From a virus, in the IMG/VR virus record IMGVR_UViG_3300021197_001608, positions 1-20,964 of that record: 20,964 nucleotides of DNA; one strand, given 5' to 3'. Made by a program: the position numbers and the translations under genes. The notes beneath the pieces are model-generated. The model did not search any database, was not told the origin of the DNA, and saw only the letters and a list, made by a program, of their open reading frames with translations. Shown here in pieces: positions 7,646 to 15,439 of this stretch. Position 1 is the stretch's first letter; each line of letters starts with the position of its first letter.

Positions 7646-7673
7646 ATTATAACACACAAATGGGGAGTGTCAA
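7646..7673 (-). promoter_or_regulatory. Consensus sigma70 promoter for gp33-gp32
   Basis: Minus strand: perfect TTGACA (7673-7668), 16-base spacer, perfect TATAAT (7651-7646). Transcription should begin near 7639, about 25 bases before gp33. Such a match to the host housekeeping consensus indicates early expression by unmodified host polymerase. Confidence 0.88.
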
Positions 7674-7742
7674 TAAAGAACATTATATATAGTTAAGTAA
7701 TTACAGGAATTCTTAAAGAATGCACTCAGGAGAGTACCAAAA

Positions 7743-10625
7743 ATGCCACAAGACAATACTAATACAAATGATGGAATCGGTTTAGGTGTCACAGGAGCAG
7801 TAGTAGCAACAGACCTCGTATCAATCGACGGGAATACAACTACTCATGTTCAATATGTGAAACTGGGATGGGGAGCAACAGGCGACCAGTTCTATGCTGT
7901 AGGAACCGACACCGGAACAATCGCTACATCCAAACCACTTCCGATTATGATTCGGCACACAGACGGTACTGCTGTCAATGCTGGAAACAACAAATTAGAT
8001 ATCAATCTTGCTGGACATGGTATAACTCTTCATGCTGATATTAGTCATAGGTCCGATGCAGGGGCACTTTATGTACAAGGAACCGCAGGAGCGACTCCTA
8101 TCCATGTAATGGGTGCAAGTGCAAGTGAACCAGTTATAATTCAGGCGACTGGTGGTACTTACAGTTCAACAAATCCACAATACACACTCCCAACAATGCT
8201 CTTTGGTCTTTCTGGTGGTAACTCTGCCGCTCCTGTCGGTGTTACTAAAGATAGACTACTCGTAAATCACCCAGATAATGTAACCATCATTTCAGATGGT
8301 AGTCAGACATATGTTCAAGCAACTGGTGGATTTACTTTATCCAGATTGAATCCATTAAACACCCTACCTGCCGTATTGTTCGGTGTAACACATGGGGGTG
8401 GTATTGCACCACTTGGTGTAACGGGACGAGGAGCATCAGGAGGTAGATTGCTTGTTGATTTAGACGGCGAAACAATTCCTGTTTCTCTGGTTCTTGGTGG
8501 TAGTGCTGGTATCGATGGTACAGATACTATGCCTACATATCTCTACGGTGAATCTGGACCTTCAGCGGCACCAATCGGAATTTCAGGACCACATAATAAA
8601 CACAGACTACTTGTTGACCTTGCAGGCGAAAGAGTCGCACTAGACGCGGATGCCGCTTCTACTCATTCTGGAATCTTTGTTCGGGGAACAGGTGGATTCA
8701 CTGGTTCTACCGCAGAAGCATCATCAATTCTAAGAACCCAACCCACAATACTCTTTGGTGTTACTGCCGCAGGTGGTATCGAACCAATCCAGTCATCCAA
8801 TGGACATCTTAAGGTTGAAGTCGGTGCTGCCACTTGTATCACTTTCGATGTGAGTGTCAACCCGAATGTTGGTGTCTGGGCAGCAACAGCAGATGGAGGA
8901 CTACACAACCGATATGTACAGATGTCCGGTGTTACTAGTACCGCATTCAAACACGAAGAACTACACCCAGTATTCGTTACTGGTAAAGCAGATGGTTCGA
9001 CATACTCATACCCAGTCGGTATTACCACATCAATGGTTGGTGCATCTGGTGGTGCATGGCAACTACATGTAACTGCCGACAATATAGCAGTTACTAAATT
9101 CACTCCAACCGTAACCGTTCAAGCAACAGCCCTTAATATTCGACGCCTTACTGGAACCGGCGCACTCGGTGCGAAAGACTTGGTTGAAGTAGTCGGTGGT
9201 AGTGGAGACGGTCCAGTATTCATTCGAGCAACTGGAGGTCTTGGACATAAGAACATCCCAGTACACAACACGATACCTTCAATAATTTATGGTGTCACTG
9301 GTGCAGCAGGTGCATCAGGTGGAGAATCCGCAGGTGCAGTAGGTATTACTGGTGCGGACATGCTTCATGTTGGTATCGGACACCCAGTTGCAATTGATGC
9401 ATCTAAGACAAATCCATTGCGTACACAAGCAACGGGTGGATTGAGTGCAGGTTCTGGAAACAATGCAAGACTTCCTCTCACTGTAACAGTTCCATCTCTT
9501 GTCTTGGGACTCTCTGCCGGTTCTGATACGCGAGGCGCGCCTGTTGGTATGTCTGCCGACGCAATTAAAGTCTATGACATACACGGAAGAAGTGCAGGGC
9601 GAGATACAGTTTCCGTGTTCGGTGGAGTTGATGCTTCACATGGTGCAGGTGACGCAGGTGGAACATACAACATTCCTTGGGTTCCAACACTATTGATGGG
9701 TTGCTCTGGTGCATCCGCCGCAGGTGTAGGAATGTCAGGAGATGCAATTAATGTCAACATGGTAAACGCAGGTATTACTGTGGATGTTACTATAGGAACA
9801 AGCATCGAAGTCAGTAATGACAGCGGTGGACCACTTTACATTGGAGGTGCATCTGGTGCATCTGGTGCCGAAGGATTGCTTCCAGTCACAGTCGCAGGAG
9901 ACTTCTTAGGAAACGCATTAAACTGCGGTGGTTCTGCGGGAATGATTCCTTTTGAAGTTAGAGGATTCTCTGGTGCTGCCCGAGACATTGGTATAATTCC
10001 AGTTGGTGTTTCGAGTGGAAACAACTGGAGAATGGCATCAGATGCAAACTTAGATTCTCTTGGACTTACACTTGATAAGACATTCAAGATGTTTATCGCC
10101 GCTCTCGGTGGTGATGTGAATGACGATGATATCGGAGCAAATCAATTTGCATCTAAAGCACAGATGGATGCAATGTCACCAAACGCAGATGCTTCCACAA
10201 ACAGAATTGCAAACGCAGCAGACATGTCTGCTGCCAAGGGATTCCTTGAAACAATTGCAGGTTCAGTTACTTCTGAACCGGGACAAGATGTTGAAAATGG
10301 AAAACAATTGCAGGTTGATATCATTGATGTTCTTCAACCAAGTGGATTTACTAGTGGACAACAAGCACTTGTTAATGGATCTGCAACACGAATTCAAACC
10401 ATAGCAAACGCCGCACAAGGATTCACTCTAGAAAGTGGTATAAAACTTAAAGGACACCAAGATAACACTAACTTTGTTTATGTCGGTGGCGCTGATGTGA
10501 ACTCAGAACGGGGGTTCCCTCTTGGACCATCAGAGGAAATATTCCTTGAAATTGACAACCTGAGTAAACTATATGCAATTAGTTCTACTTCGTCTGGTCA
10601 GTTAATATGTTACATTGGTTCCTAA
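7743..10625 (+). CDS. Large repetitive virion protein (960 aa), probable fibre or decoration protein
   Basis: Starts at ATG after AGGAGAG. Residues about 130-760 consist of eight or nine imperfect units of 50-65 residues with the pattern V-x-A-T-G-G, spacer, P-x-x-L-F-G-V-T/S-G-G, A-A-P-V-G-V-T, then a hydrophobic strand such as LLVDL; examples start near residues 134, 190, 250, 312, 494, 560 and 624. They are rich in Gly, Ala, Thr and Ser and should be beta-structured. Residues 885-960 form a distinct C-terminal domain (NTNFVYVGGADVNSERGFPL, then EEIFLEIDNLSKLYAISS) seen in many phage structural proteins. A virion surface or tail fibre role is inferred from composition and operon with the next gene. 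I do not recognise a named family. Confidence 0.75.
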   Translation: MPQDNTNTNDGIGLGVTGAVVATDLVSIDGNTTTHVQYVKLGWGATGDQFYAVGTDTGTIATSKPLPIMIRHTDGTAVNAGNNKLDINLAGHGITLHADISHRSDAGALYVQGTAGATPIHVMGASASEPVIIQATGGTYSSTNPQYTLPTMLFGLSGGNSAAPVGVTKDRLLVNHPDNVTIISDGSQTYVQATGGFTLSRLNPLNTLPAVLFGVTHGGGIAPLGVTGRGASGGRLLVDLDGETIPVSLVLGGSAGIDGTDTMPTYLYGESGPSAAPIGISGPHNKHRLLVDLAGERVALDADAASTHSGIFVRGTGGFTGSTAEASSILRTQPTILFGVTAAGGIEPIQSSNGHLKVEVGAATCITFDVSVNPNVGVWAATADGGLHNRYVQMSGVTSTAFKHEELHPVFVTGKADGSTYSYPVGITTSMVGASGGAWQLHVTADNIAVTKFTPTVTVQATALNIRRLTGTGALGAKDLVEVVGGSGDGPVFIRATGGLGHKNIPVHNTIPSIIYGVTGAAGASGGESAGAVGITGADMLHVGIGHPVAIDASKTNPLRTQATGGLSAGSGNNARLPLTVTVPSLVLGLSAGSDTRGAPVGMSADAIKVYDIHGRSAGRDTVSVFGGVDASHGAGDAGGTYNIPWVPTLLMGCSGASAAGVGMSGDAINVNMVNAGITVDVTIGTSIEVSNDSGGPLYIGGASGASGAEGLLPVTVAGDFLGNALNCGGSAGMIPFEVRGFSGAARDIGIIPVGVSSGNNWRMASDANLDSLGLTLDKTFKMFIAALGGDVNDDDIGANQFASKAQMDAMSPNADASTNRIANAADMSAAKGFLETIAGSVTSEPGQDVENGKQLQVDIIDVLQPSGFTSGQQALVNGSATRIQTIANAAQGFTLESGIKLKGHQDNTNFVYVGGADVNSERGFPLGPSEEIFLEIDNLSKLYAISSTSSGQLICYIGS

Positions 10626-10647
10626 AACTTAGTAGAGGTTTACAGTA

Positions 10648-13551
10648 ATGGCAAGAAACGATATCTCCAATCGAGTTAGGGATTCTATACATAAGAACTA
10701 TGAGTTCAAAGATGTCCCCAGTCTCATAACCGGCGCATTTAATGATTTAAAAGATACATTCATATTCAACCAAAGTTGGTGGTTGAGGGATAGAGTTCAT
10801 GAATACAGCATGTCGAATAGTGGCAATAATCGATATGATGATGTTGGTTTATGGTTTAAATATTTAGATCCTGCTAGAAATGATGGTGTAACATCAGGTC
10901 ATAGTCACACAATTCCAGAGAAAAGAGCAGAACTTGTTCTTGGATTGTTAAATGCGATAGGAAGATTGCCCGATAGAGATGTGAATACGGATGAAGGTTG
11001 TTCTAATCAAAACCCCACAGACCAATCAAAAATACCAAACACATGTATACCCGACGATCTTTCTTTACAGAAACATATTTGGGATCCAACGAACTGGAAT
11101 GCTGGTAATGATACTCCCGGTCATCCTAACATGAATACATCTTCCTGGCCGGATGATTTAAGAAAACCAAACTGGATGCACAATCAACCACCTGCATTCG
11201 AGAGAACTCCATTTAGACCGGTATTTAATATTGATTTTAGGGACGATGCAAAATCTGCTGTTCCTGCTGGTGGATTTCTTAAACAAGCACACTTAACATT
11301 GACTGTAAGTCAACAATCTATCGCATGGCCAAGAGAAGGTTATAAAGCAGAGTTTTGGAAACTCATTGATGATTGTGACGAAACATGTGATTGGTTTTAT
11401 AAAAAACGACCAAAACTAGGAGGTGGTCTTATGACCACCAGTTCACTGAGACTCAAAACGGATCTAGATGGAAATACCCTTGGAAGTTGGTTGAATGTGT
11501 TGACAAGTCAACCAGACGGTTTTGGTAGTGGACCTATAACGGGTATCACCACTTCGGCACATTGGTTACCCTCACCCCATCATCCATCACTCGCACCAAA
11601 CAGCAAATGGTTATTTACATCGGACTATGACTCAGATAGGGATGGTTTCTGGAAACGATTGAACGGCGACGAGTTAGGTGGGTGGGTGTATGATCCTATT
11701 GATGATTCGAAACTCCGATGCGGTTCTCGTATATGGATAGAACATAATAGTATTATATGGCCAACAATAGATACAAGATATCCATTCGCAGGAAAGGTGA
11801 GCGTTCCAAAATGTAGAACGGTTGCTATTCCAACAGAATATACCGCAACTAGTTCAAATCAACCAATTCACCAATGGCTCAACCAATGGAACGGTCAATC
11901 AATCAAGATAATGGACTCTTGGAATTTCCTCAAAAGGGCACCAGAAACGGGAGGACTTACAGGATGTGGGGGTGCTGTTGACATCGAAGAAGCAGGATTT
12001 GTTGGTTCTGATCAAGTATATAATAACAATCTTAATGAAGAGGAATGGTATGACTATGATGGTACTTTGAAAGTAAATCCTATTGGGTCAATACAACCAT
12101 TAACAGAATTTAGACCGATGAGAAAAGAAAACTGTAGAGAAATTCACATTCCTAAATTTACGAATGCAGGATACACCGGAAGTTATTACGATTTAACTAC
12201 TCCCTCTTCATCGTATGGGTATGCTACTGGTCCAAGTGGACCAGCAGATGGTAGAGGAATTACATTCTCGGTAGACTTAGGTTGGTGGGGAAGAAACGCA
12301 ATTGCATTTAGTGATCAAAAATTAAATCTTATTCTGAAAGGTGAATACAACAATCTAGGCGACAAAGATCCCAATTCGAAGTTTGAATCAGCAAAAGCAT
12401 TTGTAGAAATACCAACACCAAATCAACACCTTGGTACACAACCTCTTAGTCCCTTTTCTAGTCCATTCTCTGGAAACCCCGGAAACTCCAATTCCACTGA
12501 TACTGTTGTAAATCAAGATCCTGCTCTCCCTCTAACCGGAACCGGGGCATATCCTCAAACATGGGCAGTAAACGCAGGACAAATTGCAACCAACTTTTAT
12601 TCAGTGGAAAGTCCTGCACCTTTCACAAATGACTCATTATGGTTCAGATCAAAAGGAAGCATTCTGGATATAGAATTTGGAAATATGCCAATGCAGGTAA
12701 GTTGTTTCAATAGTGTTACATCTCCACAAATACCTTATGATCAAGTAAAAATAGATTGGAATACATCAGGACCTGGATTCGAAGGAGAAGATTTACGCAG
12801 AAGAGCATTGAACTTTGTTAATACTCTAAGTGAAACTGATACTTTTGAATTTACACAGGGTGCAGAGATCAGTGCAGGTCTTGGTGATCACACAACCACT
12901 GGGTATGTTTATAAAATTTCCCCCGGATCAGTGACAGTAATAGATAATCCTGGTCAGGGTAGTGTTACATTTGGAGTAACAGGTGATCAAAGATTGTTCC
13001 CAACTCTTAATAATAACATAGGACCACATGATATTTCTGAGAGAATGACAGGAAGACATAGTATTATCACCGACGATGAACATTGGATTGTGTCGAGTTC
13101 TGCATGGACAAGTTCATTCCCTACCTACACACAAAAACAGGAACCAGCACCAAAAGAAATTTATCCAAGTCTGGAAGAACTTACAGAAGATGATGACATC
13201 CTGAAAGACATATTCTCTCCACACCCGTCTGGTGGTTATTATCCTACTGGTCCTGATTTTGTGCCTATCGTGGGAATGAACGGAGGAATCACTGGTGGTG
13301 GAGGTTCGTTTATTAAACTGAAACGACTTTTTGAAGATTCCCCCAATAATGGTTCCTATACTGTATTGGATGTGTGGAAAAAGGATGAAGTTAATTCAAT
13401 TACTAGAGAATATGTCAGAGTAAAGGAACCTCTATCTGTTGAGCAACATCCAGACACAGGTCAGGGATTACCATTCTCTATCGAAAGAGTTGATCATCAC
13501 CCAAGAATAGAACTAGTGTATCGAACCAAAGAGCAATACGATACTCCTTAG
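10648..13551 (+). CDS. Large virion-type protein of unknown function (967 aa)
   Basis: Starts 22 bases after the repeat protein's stop, at an ATG with AGAGG upstream, so the two are co-transcribed. The sequence is rich in Trp, Asn, Pro, Gly and Asp with few charged helices (for example NQSWWLRDRVHEYSM near 41-55 and EKHIW/DPTNWNAGND-like segments near 145-160), no signal peptide and no membrane segment, as expected for an extracellular beta-rich particle protein. I recognise no catalytic motif. The equal size and pairing with the preceding repeat protein suggest both belong to one appendage or to the head surface. It is the last plus-strand gene; a hairpin follows it. Confidence 0.7.
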   Translation: MARNDISNRVRDSIHKNYEFKDVPSLITGAFNDLKDTFIFNQSWWLRDRVHEYSMSNSGNNRYDDVGLWFKYLDPARNDGVTSGHSHTIPEKRAELVLGLLNAIGRLPDRDVNTDEGCSNQNPTDQSKIPNTCIPDDLSLQKHIWDPTNWNAGNDTPGHPNMNTSSWPDDLRKPNWMHNQPPAFERTPFRPVFNIDFRDDAKSAVPAGGFLKQAHLTLTVSQQSIAWPREGYKAEFWKLIDDCDETCDWFYKKRPKLGGGLMTTSSLRLKTDLDGNTLGSWLNVLTSQPDGFGSGPITGITTSAHWLPSPHHPSLAPNSKWLFTSDYDSDRDGFWKRLNGDELGGWVYDPIDDSKLRCGSRIWIEHNSIIWPTIDTRYPFAGKVSVPKCRTVAIPTEYTATSSNQPIHQWLNQWNGQSIKIMDSWNFLKRAPETGGLTGCGGAVDIEEAGFVGSDQVYNNNLNEEEWYDYDGTLKVNPIGSIQPLTEFRPMRKENCREIHIPKFTNAGYTGSYYDLTTPSSSYGYATGPSGPADGRGITFSVDLGWWGRNAIAFSDQKLNLILKGEYNNLGDKDPNSKFESAKAFVEIPTPNQHLGTQPLSPFSSPFSGNPGNSNSTDTVVNQDPALPLTGTGAYPQTWAVNAGQIATNFYSVESPAPFTNDSLWFRSKGSILDIEFGNMPMQVSCFNSVTSPQIPYDQVKIDWNTSGPGFEGEDLRRRALNFVNTLSETDTFEFTQGAEISAGLGDHTTTGYVYKISPGSVTVIDNPGQGSVTFGVTGDQRLFPTLNNNIGPHDISERMTGRHSIITDDEHWIVSSSAWTSSFPTYTQKQEPAPKEIYPSLEELTEDDDILKDIFSPHPSGGYYPTGPDFVPIVGMNGGITGGGGSFIKLKRLFEDSPNNGSYTVLDVWKKDEVNSITREYVRVKEPLSVEQHPDTGQGLPFSIERVDHHPRIELVYRTKEQYDTP

Positions 13552-13583
13552 TGAATATTGTTGATAGCGAACTCAAAGAATAA

Positions 13584-13608
13584 GGGAGGTGGCAAAATAC
13601 CACCTCCC
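13584..13608 (+). terminator. Hairpin after the 967-residue gene
   Basis: A perfect 9-base stem GGGAGGTGG/CCACCTCCC with loop CAAAATA begins 32 bases after the stop codon. No T run follows (CTATATAAG), so it is either a factor-dependent or weak terminator or a 3' end stabiliser. The remaining bases to 13749 hold a second small stem (TTGCTT at 13649 with AAGCAA at 13663) and no gene that I can see. Confidence 0.65.
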
Positions 13609-13749
13609 CTATATAAGTTTACTTGCTGAACTTTCACCCCTCCTTTTGTTGCTTAGTTTAGCAAGCAAAACTTGGTAATAGAATAATTGTCCTTACATCA
13701 TATATATGCTGTTTATTCTTAAATGGTCGATGATTTTGTAAATTTTTAA

Positions 13750-13822
13750 TACGACCGGTGGGATTCGAACCCACACTGTATGGATTTTAAGTCCACTGCC
13801 TCTGCCGTTGGGCTACGGTCGC
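13750..13822 (-). tRNA. tRNA with Leu anticodon UAA, short variable loop
   Basis: Cloverleaf on the minus strand: acceptor GCGACCG/CGGTCGT, D-stem GCC/GGC, anticodon stem GTGGA/TCCAT with loop CTTAAAA (anticodon UAA), variable loop of only five bases ACAGT, T-arm GTGGG-TTCGAAT-CCCAC, discriminator A73, no encoded CCA. The anticodon reads UUA (Leu). Bacterial tRNA-Leu is normally class II with a long variable arm, so this class I form is unusual. Its first ten bases overlap the end of the deaminase-like gene. Confidence 0.88.
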
Positions 13823-14187
13823 TCAAGAAGTTTTATTCCTTCGTTTGTAGTATACCATATATCATCGAACAATGCAACACACCAAGGTAAACAAACACAA
13901 CATGGTTTGCTCATTCGCATATCACTGAAACGATTGAACCGATAATTAATCAATTTCAGATTATCTTTTGGTCCTCTATAACGAAGAAGTGCATCCAATT
14001 CTGAATGCACTTCGTCAAATCTATATCCATACTTCTTTGCCAGCGGGTGCGTGCGAAAGTTGTTCGTACCCACCGAAACAATTTCGTTCTTACGAACGAT
14101 AATAGACACATGCTTCTTCGGACGAGGAATGTCCAATGAAACTGGAAGAGCAACATCAGTAAGTTTGTGAATCTTCGTTGGAGTCAT
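13813..14187 (-). CDS. Small cytidine/deoxycytidylate deaminase-fold protein
   Basis: The 124-residue product shows the zinc-dependent deaminase pattern: an N-terminal sheet (HVSIIVRKNEIVSVGTN, 26-42), H61-S-E63 in VHSELDAL, and P95-C96-C97-V98-C99 in MSKPCCVCLPWC. H61, C96 and C99 would bind zinc and E63 act as proton shuttle. This fold includes dCMP deaminase (T4 cd, 193 residues), so a role in pyrimidine nucleotide supply is likely, but the protein is short and the substrate cannot be read from the sequence. I chose ATG 14187 because an upstream in-frame start would lie inside tRNA-Gly. No strong Shine-Dalgarno is visible. The stop codon TAG lies inside the tRNA-Leu gene, at its bases 8-10. 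Confidence 0.7.
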   Translation of the reverse strand: MTPTKIHKLTDVALPVSLDIPRPKKHVSIIVRKNEIVSVGTNNFRTHPLAKKYGYRFDEVHSELDALLRYRGPKDNLKLINYRFNRFSDMRMSKPCCVCLPWCVALFDDIWYTTNEGIKLLERP

Positions 14188-14193
14188 AACAAA

Positions 14194-14265
14194 AGCGCCT
14201 GAACGGACTCGAACCGTCAACATTTTGCTTGGAAGGCAAACACTCTACCATTGAGTTACAGGCGC
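14194..14265 (-). tRNA. tRNA-Gly (anticodon UCC)
   Basis: Acceptor GCGCCTG/CAGGCGC, D-arm ACTC-GAGT, anticodon stem TTTGC/GCAAA with loop CTTCCAA (anticodon UCC, reads GGA), T-arm GACGG-TTCGAGT-CCGTT, discriminator T, no encoded CCA. It lies 6 bases upstream of the deaminase start and shares its acceptor arm with the tRNA-Arg gene at 14517. Confidence 0.95.
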
Positions 14266-14271
14266 AGAAAC

Positions 14272-14424
14272 CTACACCTTTTCAACGGTAAATTTCGAAC
14301 CACCTCTTCGAGCAATCAATCTGGGTGCAGAATAAATAGCACCCCACTTCTCTGCTTCCTCTCTAGAATCAAAGACTAACCTTACCGGATAACCTTTTTG
14401 ATTTGTGTATGTGAGTTTGTACAT
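14272..14424 (-). CDS. Small protein, 50 aa, unknown function
   Basis: ATG 14424 has AAAGGAAA 6-8 bases upstream and the frame closes with TAG just 6 bases before tRNA-Gly. The protein begins MYKLTYTNQKGYPVRLVFDS, continues REEAEKWGAIYSAPRLIARR and ends GGSKFTVEKV: a beta-helix-beta layout with an aromatic-charged helix, like many small phage host-interaction proteins. I do not recognise a family. It fits exactly between two tRNA genes, which supports it being real. Confidence 0.65.
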   Translation of the reverse strand: MYKLTYTNQKGYPVRLVFDSREEAEKWGAIYSAPRLIARRGGSKFTVEKV

Positions 14425-14439
14425 AACAATTTCCTTTCA

Positions 14440-14513
14440 TCAGAGTGACAGGATTTGAACCTGCGACCTTTGCGTCCCAAACGCAACGCACTACCAAACT
14501 GTGCTACACTCTG
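14440..14513 (-). tRNA. tRNA-Pro (anticodon UGG)
   Basis: Acceptor CAGAGTG/CACTCTG with the C1-G72 pair typical of tRNA-Pro, D-arm GCAC-GTGC, anticodon stem TTGCG/CGCAA with loop TTTGGGA (anticodon UGG, reads CCA), variable loop AGGTC, T-arm GCAGG-TTCAAAT-CCTGT, discriminator A, no encoded CCA. Confidence 0.95.
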
Positions 14514-14516
14514 CAA

Positions 14517-14590
14517 CACGCCTGGATGGACTCGAACCATCAACTTGCGGCTTAGAAGGCCGCTACTCTATCCAATTGAGTTACAGGCGC
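14517..14590 (-). tRNA. tRNA-Arg (anticodon UCU)
   Basis: Acceptor GCGCCTG/CAGGCGT, D-arm ACTC-GAGT, anticodon stem GCGGC/GCCGC with loop CTTCTAA (anticodon UCU, reads AGA), T-arm GATGG-TTCGAGT-CCATC, discriminator G. Its 5' and 3' ends are nearly identical to the tRNA-Gly gene about 250 bases away, suggesting the two arose by duplication or recombination. Confidence 0.95.
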
Positions 14591-14596
14591 TGAGTA

Positions 14597-14728
14597 TCAC
14601 CTGATTTTTCTACCACTACCACTTTTTGCTGTTCGAGCAGGAGTGTTCCCCTTCTTCTTTTTAGAAGAGCGGGGAGAACCTACTTTAATTCGATTCGTAA
14701 TTGATGGGTCGTGTCCACTTTTTGCCAT
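14597..14728 (-). CDS. Small basic protein, 43 aa, unknown function
   Basis: ATG 14728 with AGGAA upstream opens a frame reading MAKSGHDPSITNRIKVGSPR, a lysine run KKKK near residue 23-26, and ARTAKSGSGRKIR at the end. It is strongly positively charged and Ser/Gly-rich, so probably disordered and nucleic-acid-binding. It closes 7 bases before tRNA-Arg and follows the 120-residue gene in the same direction. No known family recognised; being short and low-complexity, it is less certain than its neighbours. Confidence 0.55.
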   Translation of the reverse strand: MAKSGHDPSITNRIKVGSPRSSKKKKGNTPARTAKSGSGRKIR

Positions 14729-14742
14729 AATTTAAATTCCTA

Positions 14743-15105
14743 TCATTTCTTGAGTGTAAGTTTTGGTTTCTTTCCACCGATGTCTGTAGCGCCACCTCCC
14801 ATTGGACCACCCCCTGCAAGTGCAGGACCTGGTTTAGCAGGAACGAATAGTCCACTACCGAAAGCGGTGCTATATTCATTGAGCAAATCATTCTGTGCAT
14901 CAACAGTGAATACAATGAACTTCTTGTCAATCTTAATAGACTTATCCGCAAGGTCTGCGTATGCTAACCAAGGCATAAGTCCAAGTTGTCCCTGTCCGGT
15001 TGGAATGATAATTGCAGGTTTTCTCAACTCGCAAATATCACCCTCTTCGCTATATGAACAAATGATTTCTTCACCACTTGTAAGTCGAACAATCTTTGTA
15101 CTCAT
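14743..15105 (-). CDS. Sm-like phage protein (120 aa)
   Basis: ATG 15105 has AGAGG 7 bases upstream. The first 60 residues, IVRLTSGEEIICSYSEEGDI followed by ELRKPAIIIPTGQGQLGLMP and WLAYADL, have the small beta-barrel look of Sm-like proteins conserved in T4-like marine phages. Residues 61-88 add KKFIVFTVDAQNDLLNEY; the tail is Gly/Pro-rich (PAKPGPALAGGGPMGGG) and probably flexible. Function is not established; the Sm-like fold suggests RNA or protein-ring binding. The gene upstream (15107-15439) appears to be a diverged paralogue, with one base between its stop codon and this start. Confidence 0.72.
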   Translation of the reverse strand: MSTKIVRLTSGEEIICSYSEEGDICELRKPAIIIPTGQGQLGLMPWLAYADLADKSIKIDKKFIVFTVDAQNDLLNEYSTAFGSGLFVPAKPGPALAGGGPMGGGATDIGGKKPKLTLKK

Positions 15106-15106
15106 A

Positions 15107-15439
15107 TCAAACCTCTACTGTTTCTGGAGTCTCTTCATTCGAAGTGACAGTTGCTTCCTTTGTCTCTTCGACGAACACACCGATGTACTCTTCGATGAGA
15201 CCATCAGTTGGAGTGTAAATCAAATCAACATTTGCAATAGGAACCTGAACTTCGGTATCTCTTGCTCCCATGCGAAGCATTGGGTTCATGTTAATTCTCT
15301 CGTTCTCTGTATCGTTCTCAAGCATAACAGGGTTACTAATGGAGAGAAAATCATTATCAATGCCGTTGTATTGACAAACAGCACTCACCCCATTATTAAA
15401 CGCAATCATTCTCACATCATTATTCTTCTTCTTAGCCAT
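15107..15439 (-). CDS. Sm-like phage protein, likely paralogue of the next gene (110 aa)
   Basis: ATG 15439 is preceded by AAGGAGA with a 7-base gap and is preferred over an upstream in-frame start at 15577. Residues 9-45 (VRMIAFNNGVSAVCQYNGID then FLSISNPVMLE) parallel the start of the 120-residue neighbour (IVRLTSGEEIICSYSEEG...LRKPAIII), including the short strand-turn-strand and the hydrophobic-Pro step, so I infer common ancestry. The C-terminal third is acidic (VEETKEATVTSNEETPETVEV spans the end). Such paired Sm-like proteins could form a hetero-ring; no function is shown. Confidence 0.68.
   Translation of the reverse strand: MAKKKNNDVRMIAFNNGVSAVCQYNGIDNDFLSISNPVMLENDTENERINMNPMLRMGARDTEVQVPIANVDLIYTPTDGLIEEYIGVFVEETKEATVTSNEETPETVEV

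Noticed and set aside
7684-7691. TATATATA upstream of the 960-residue gene as a late promoter
   Set aside because: Only a partial match to the late box and overlapping the region of the divergent gp33 promoter; kept as a possibility but not supported.
8663-9103. 146-codon minus-strand open frame within the repeat protein
   Set aside because: Shadow of the repetitive coding sequence; no start signal.
8100-10000. CRISPR or tandem DNA repeat
   Set aside because: Repetition exists at protein level only; spacing and bases vary and no identical direct repeats with spacers are present.
13750-13822. Idea that the UAA anticodon marks a stop-codon suppressor
   Set aside because: Anticodon UAA reads UUA (Leu); an ochre suppressor would need UUA as anticodon.
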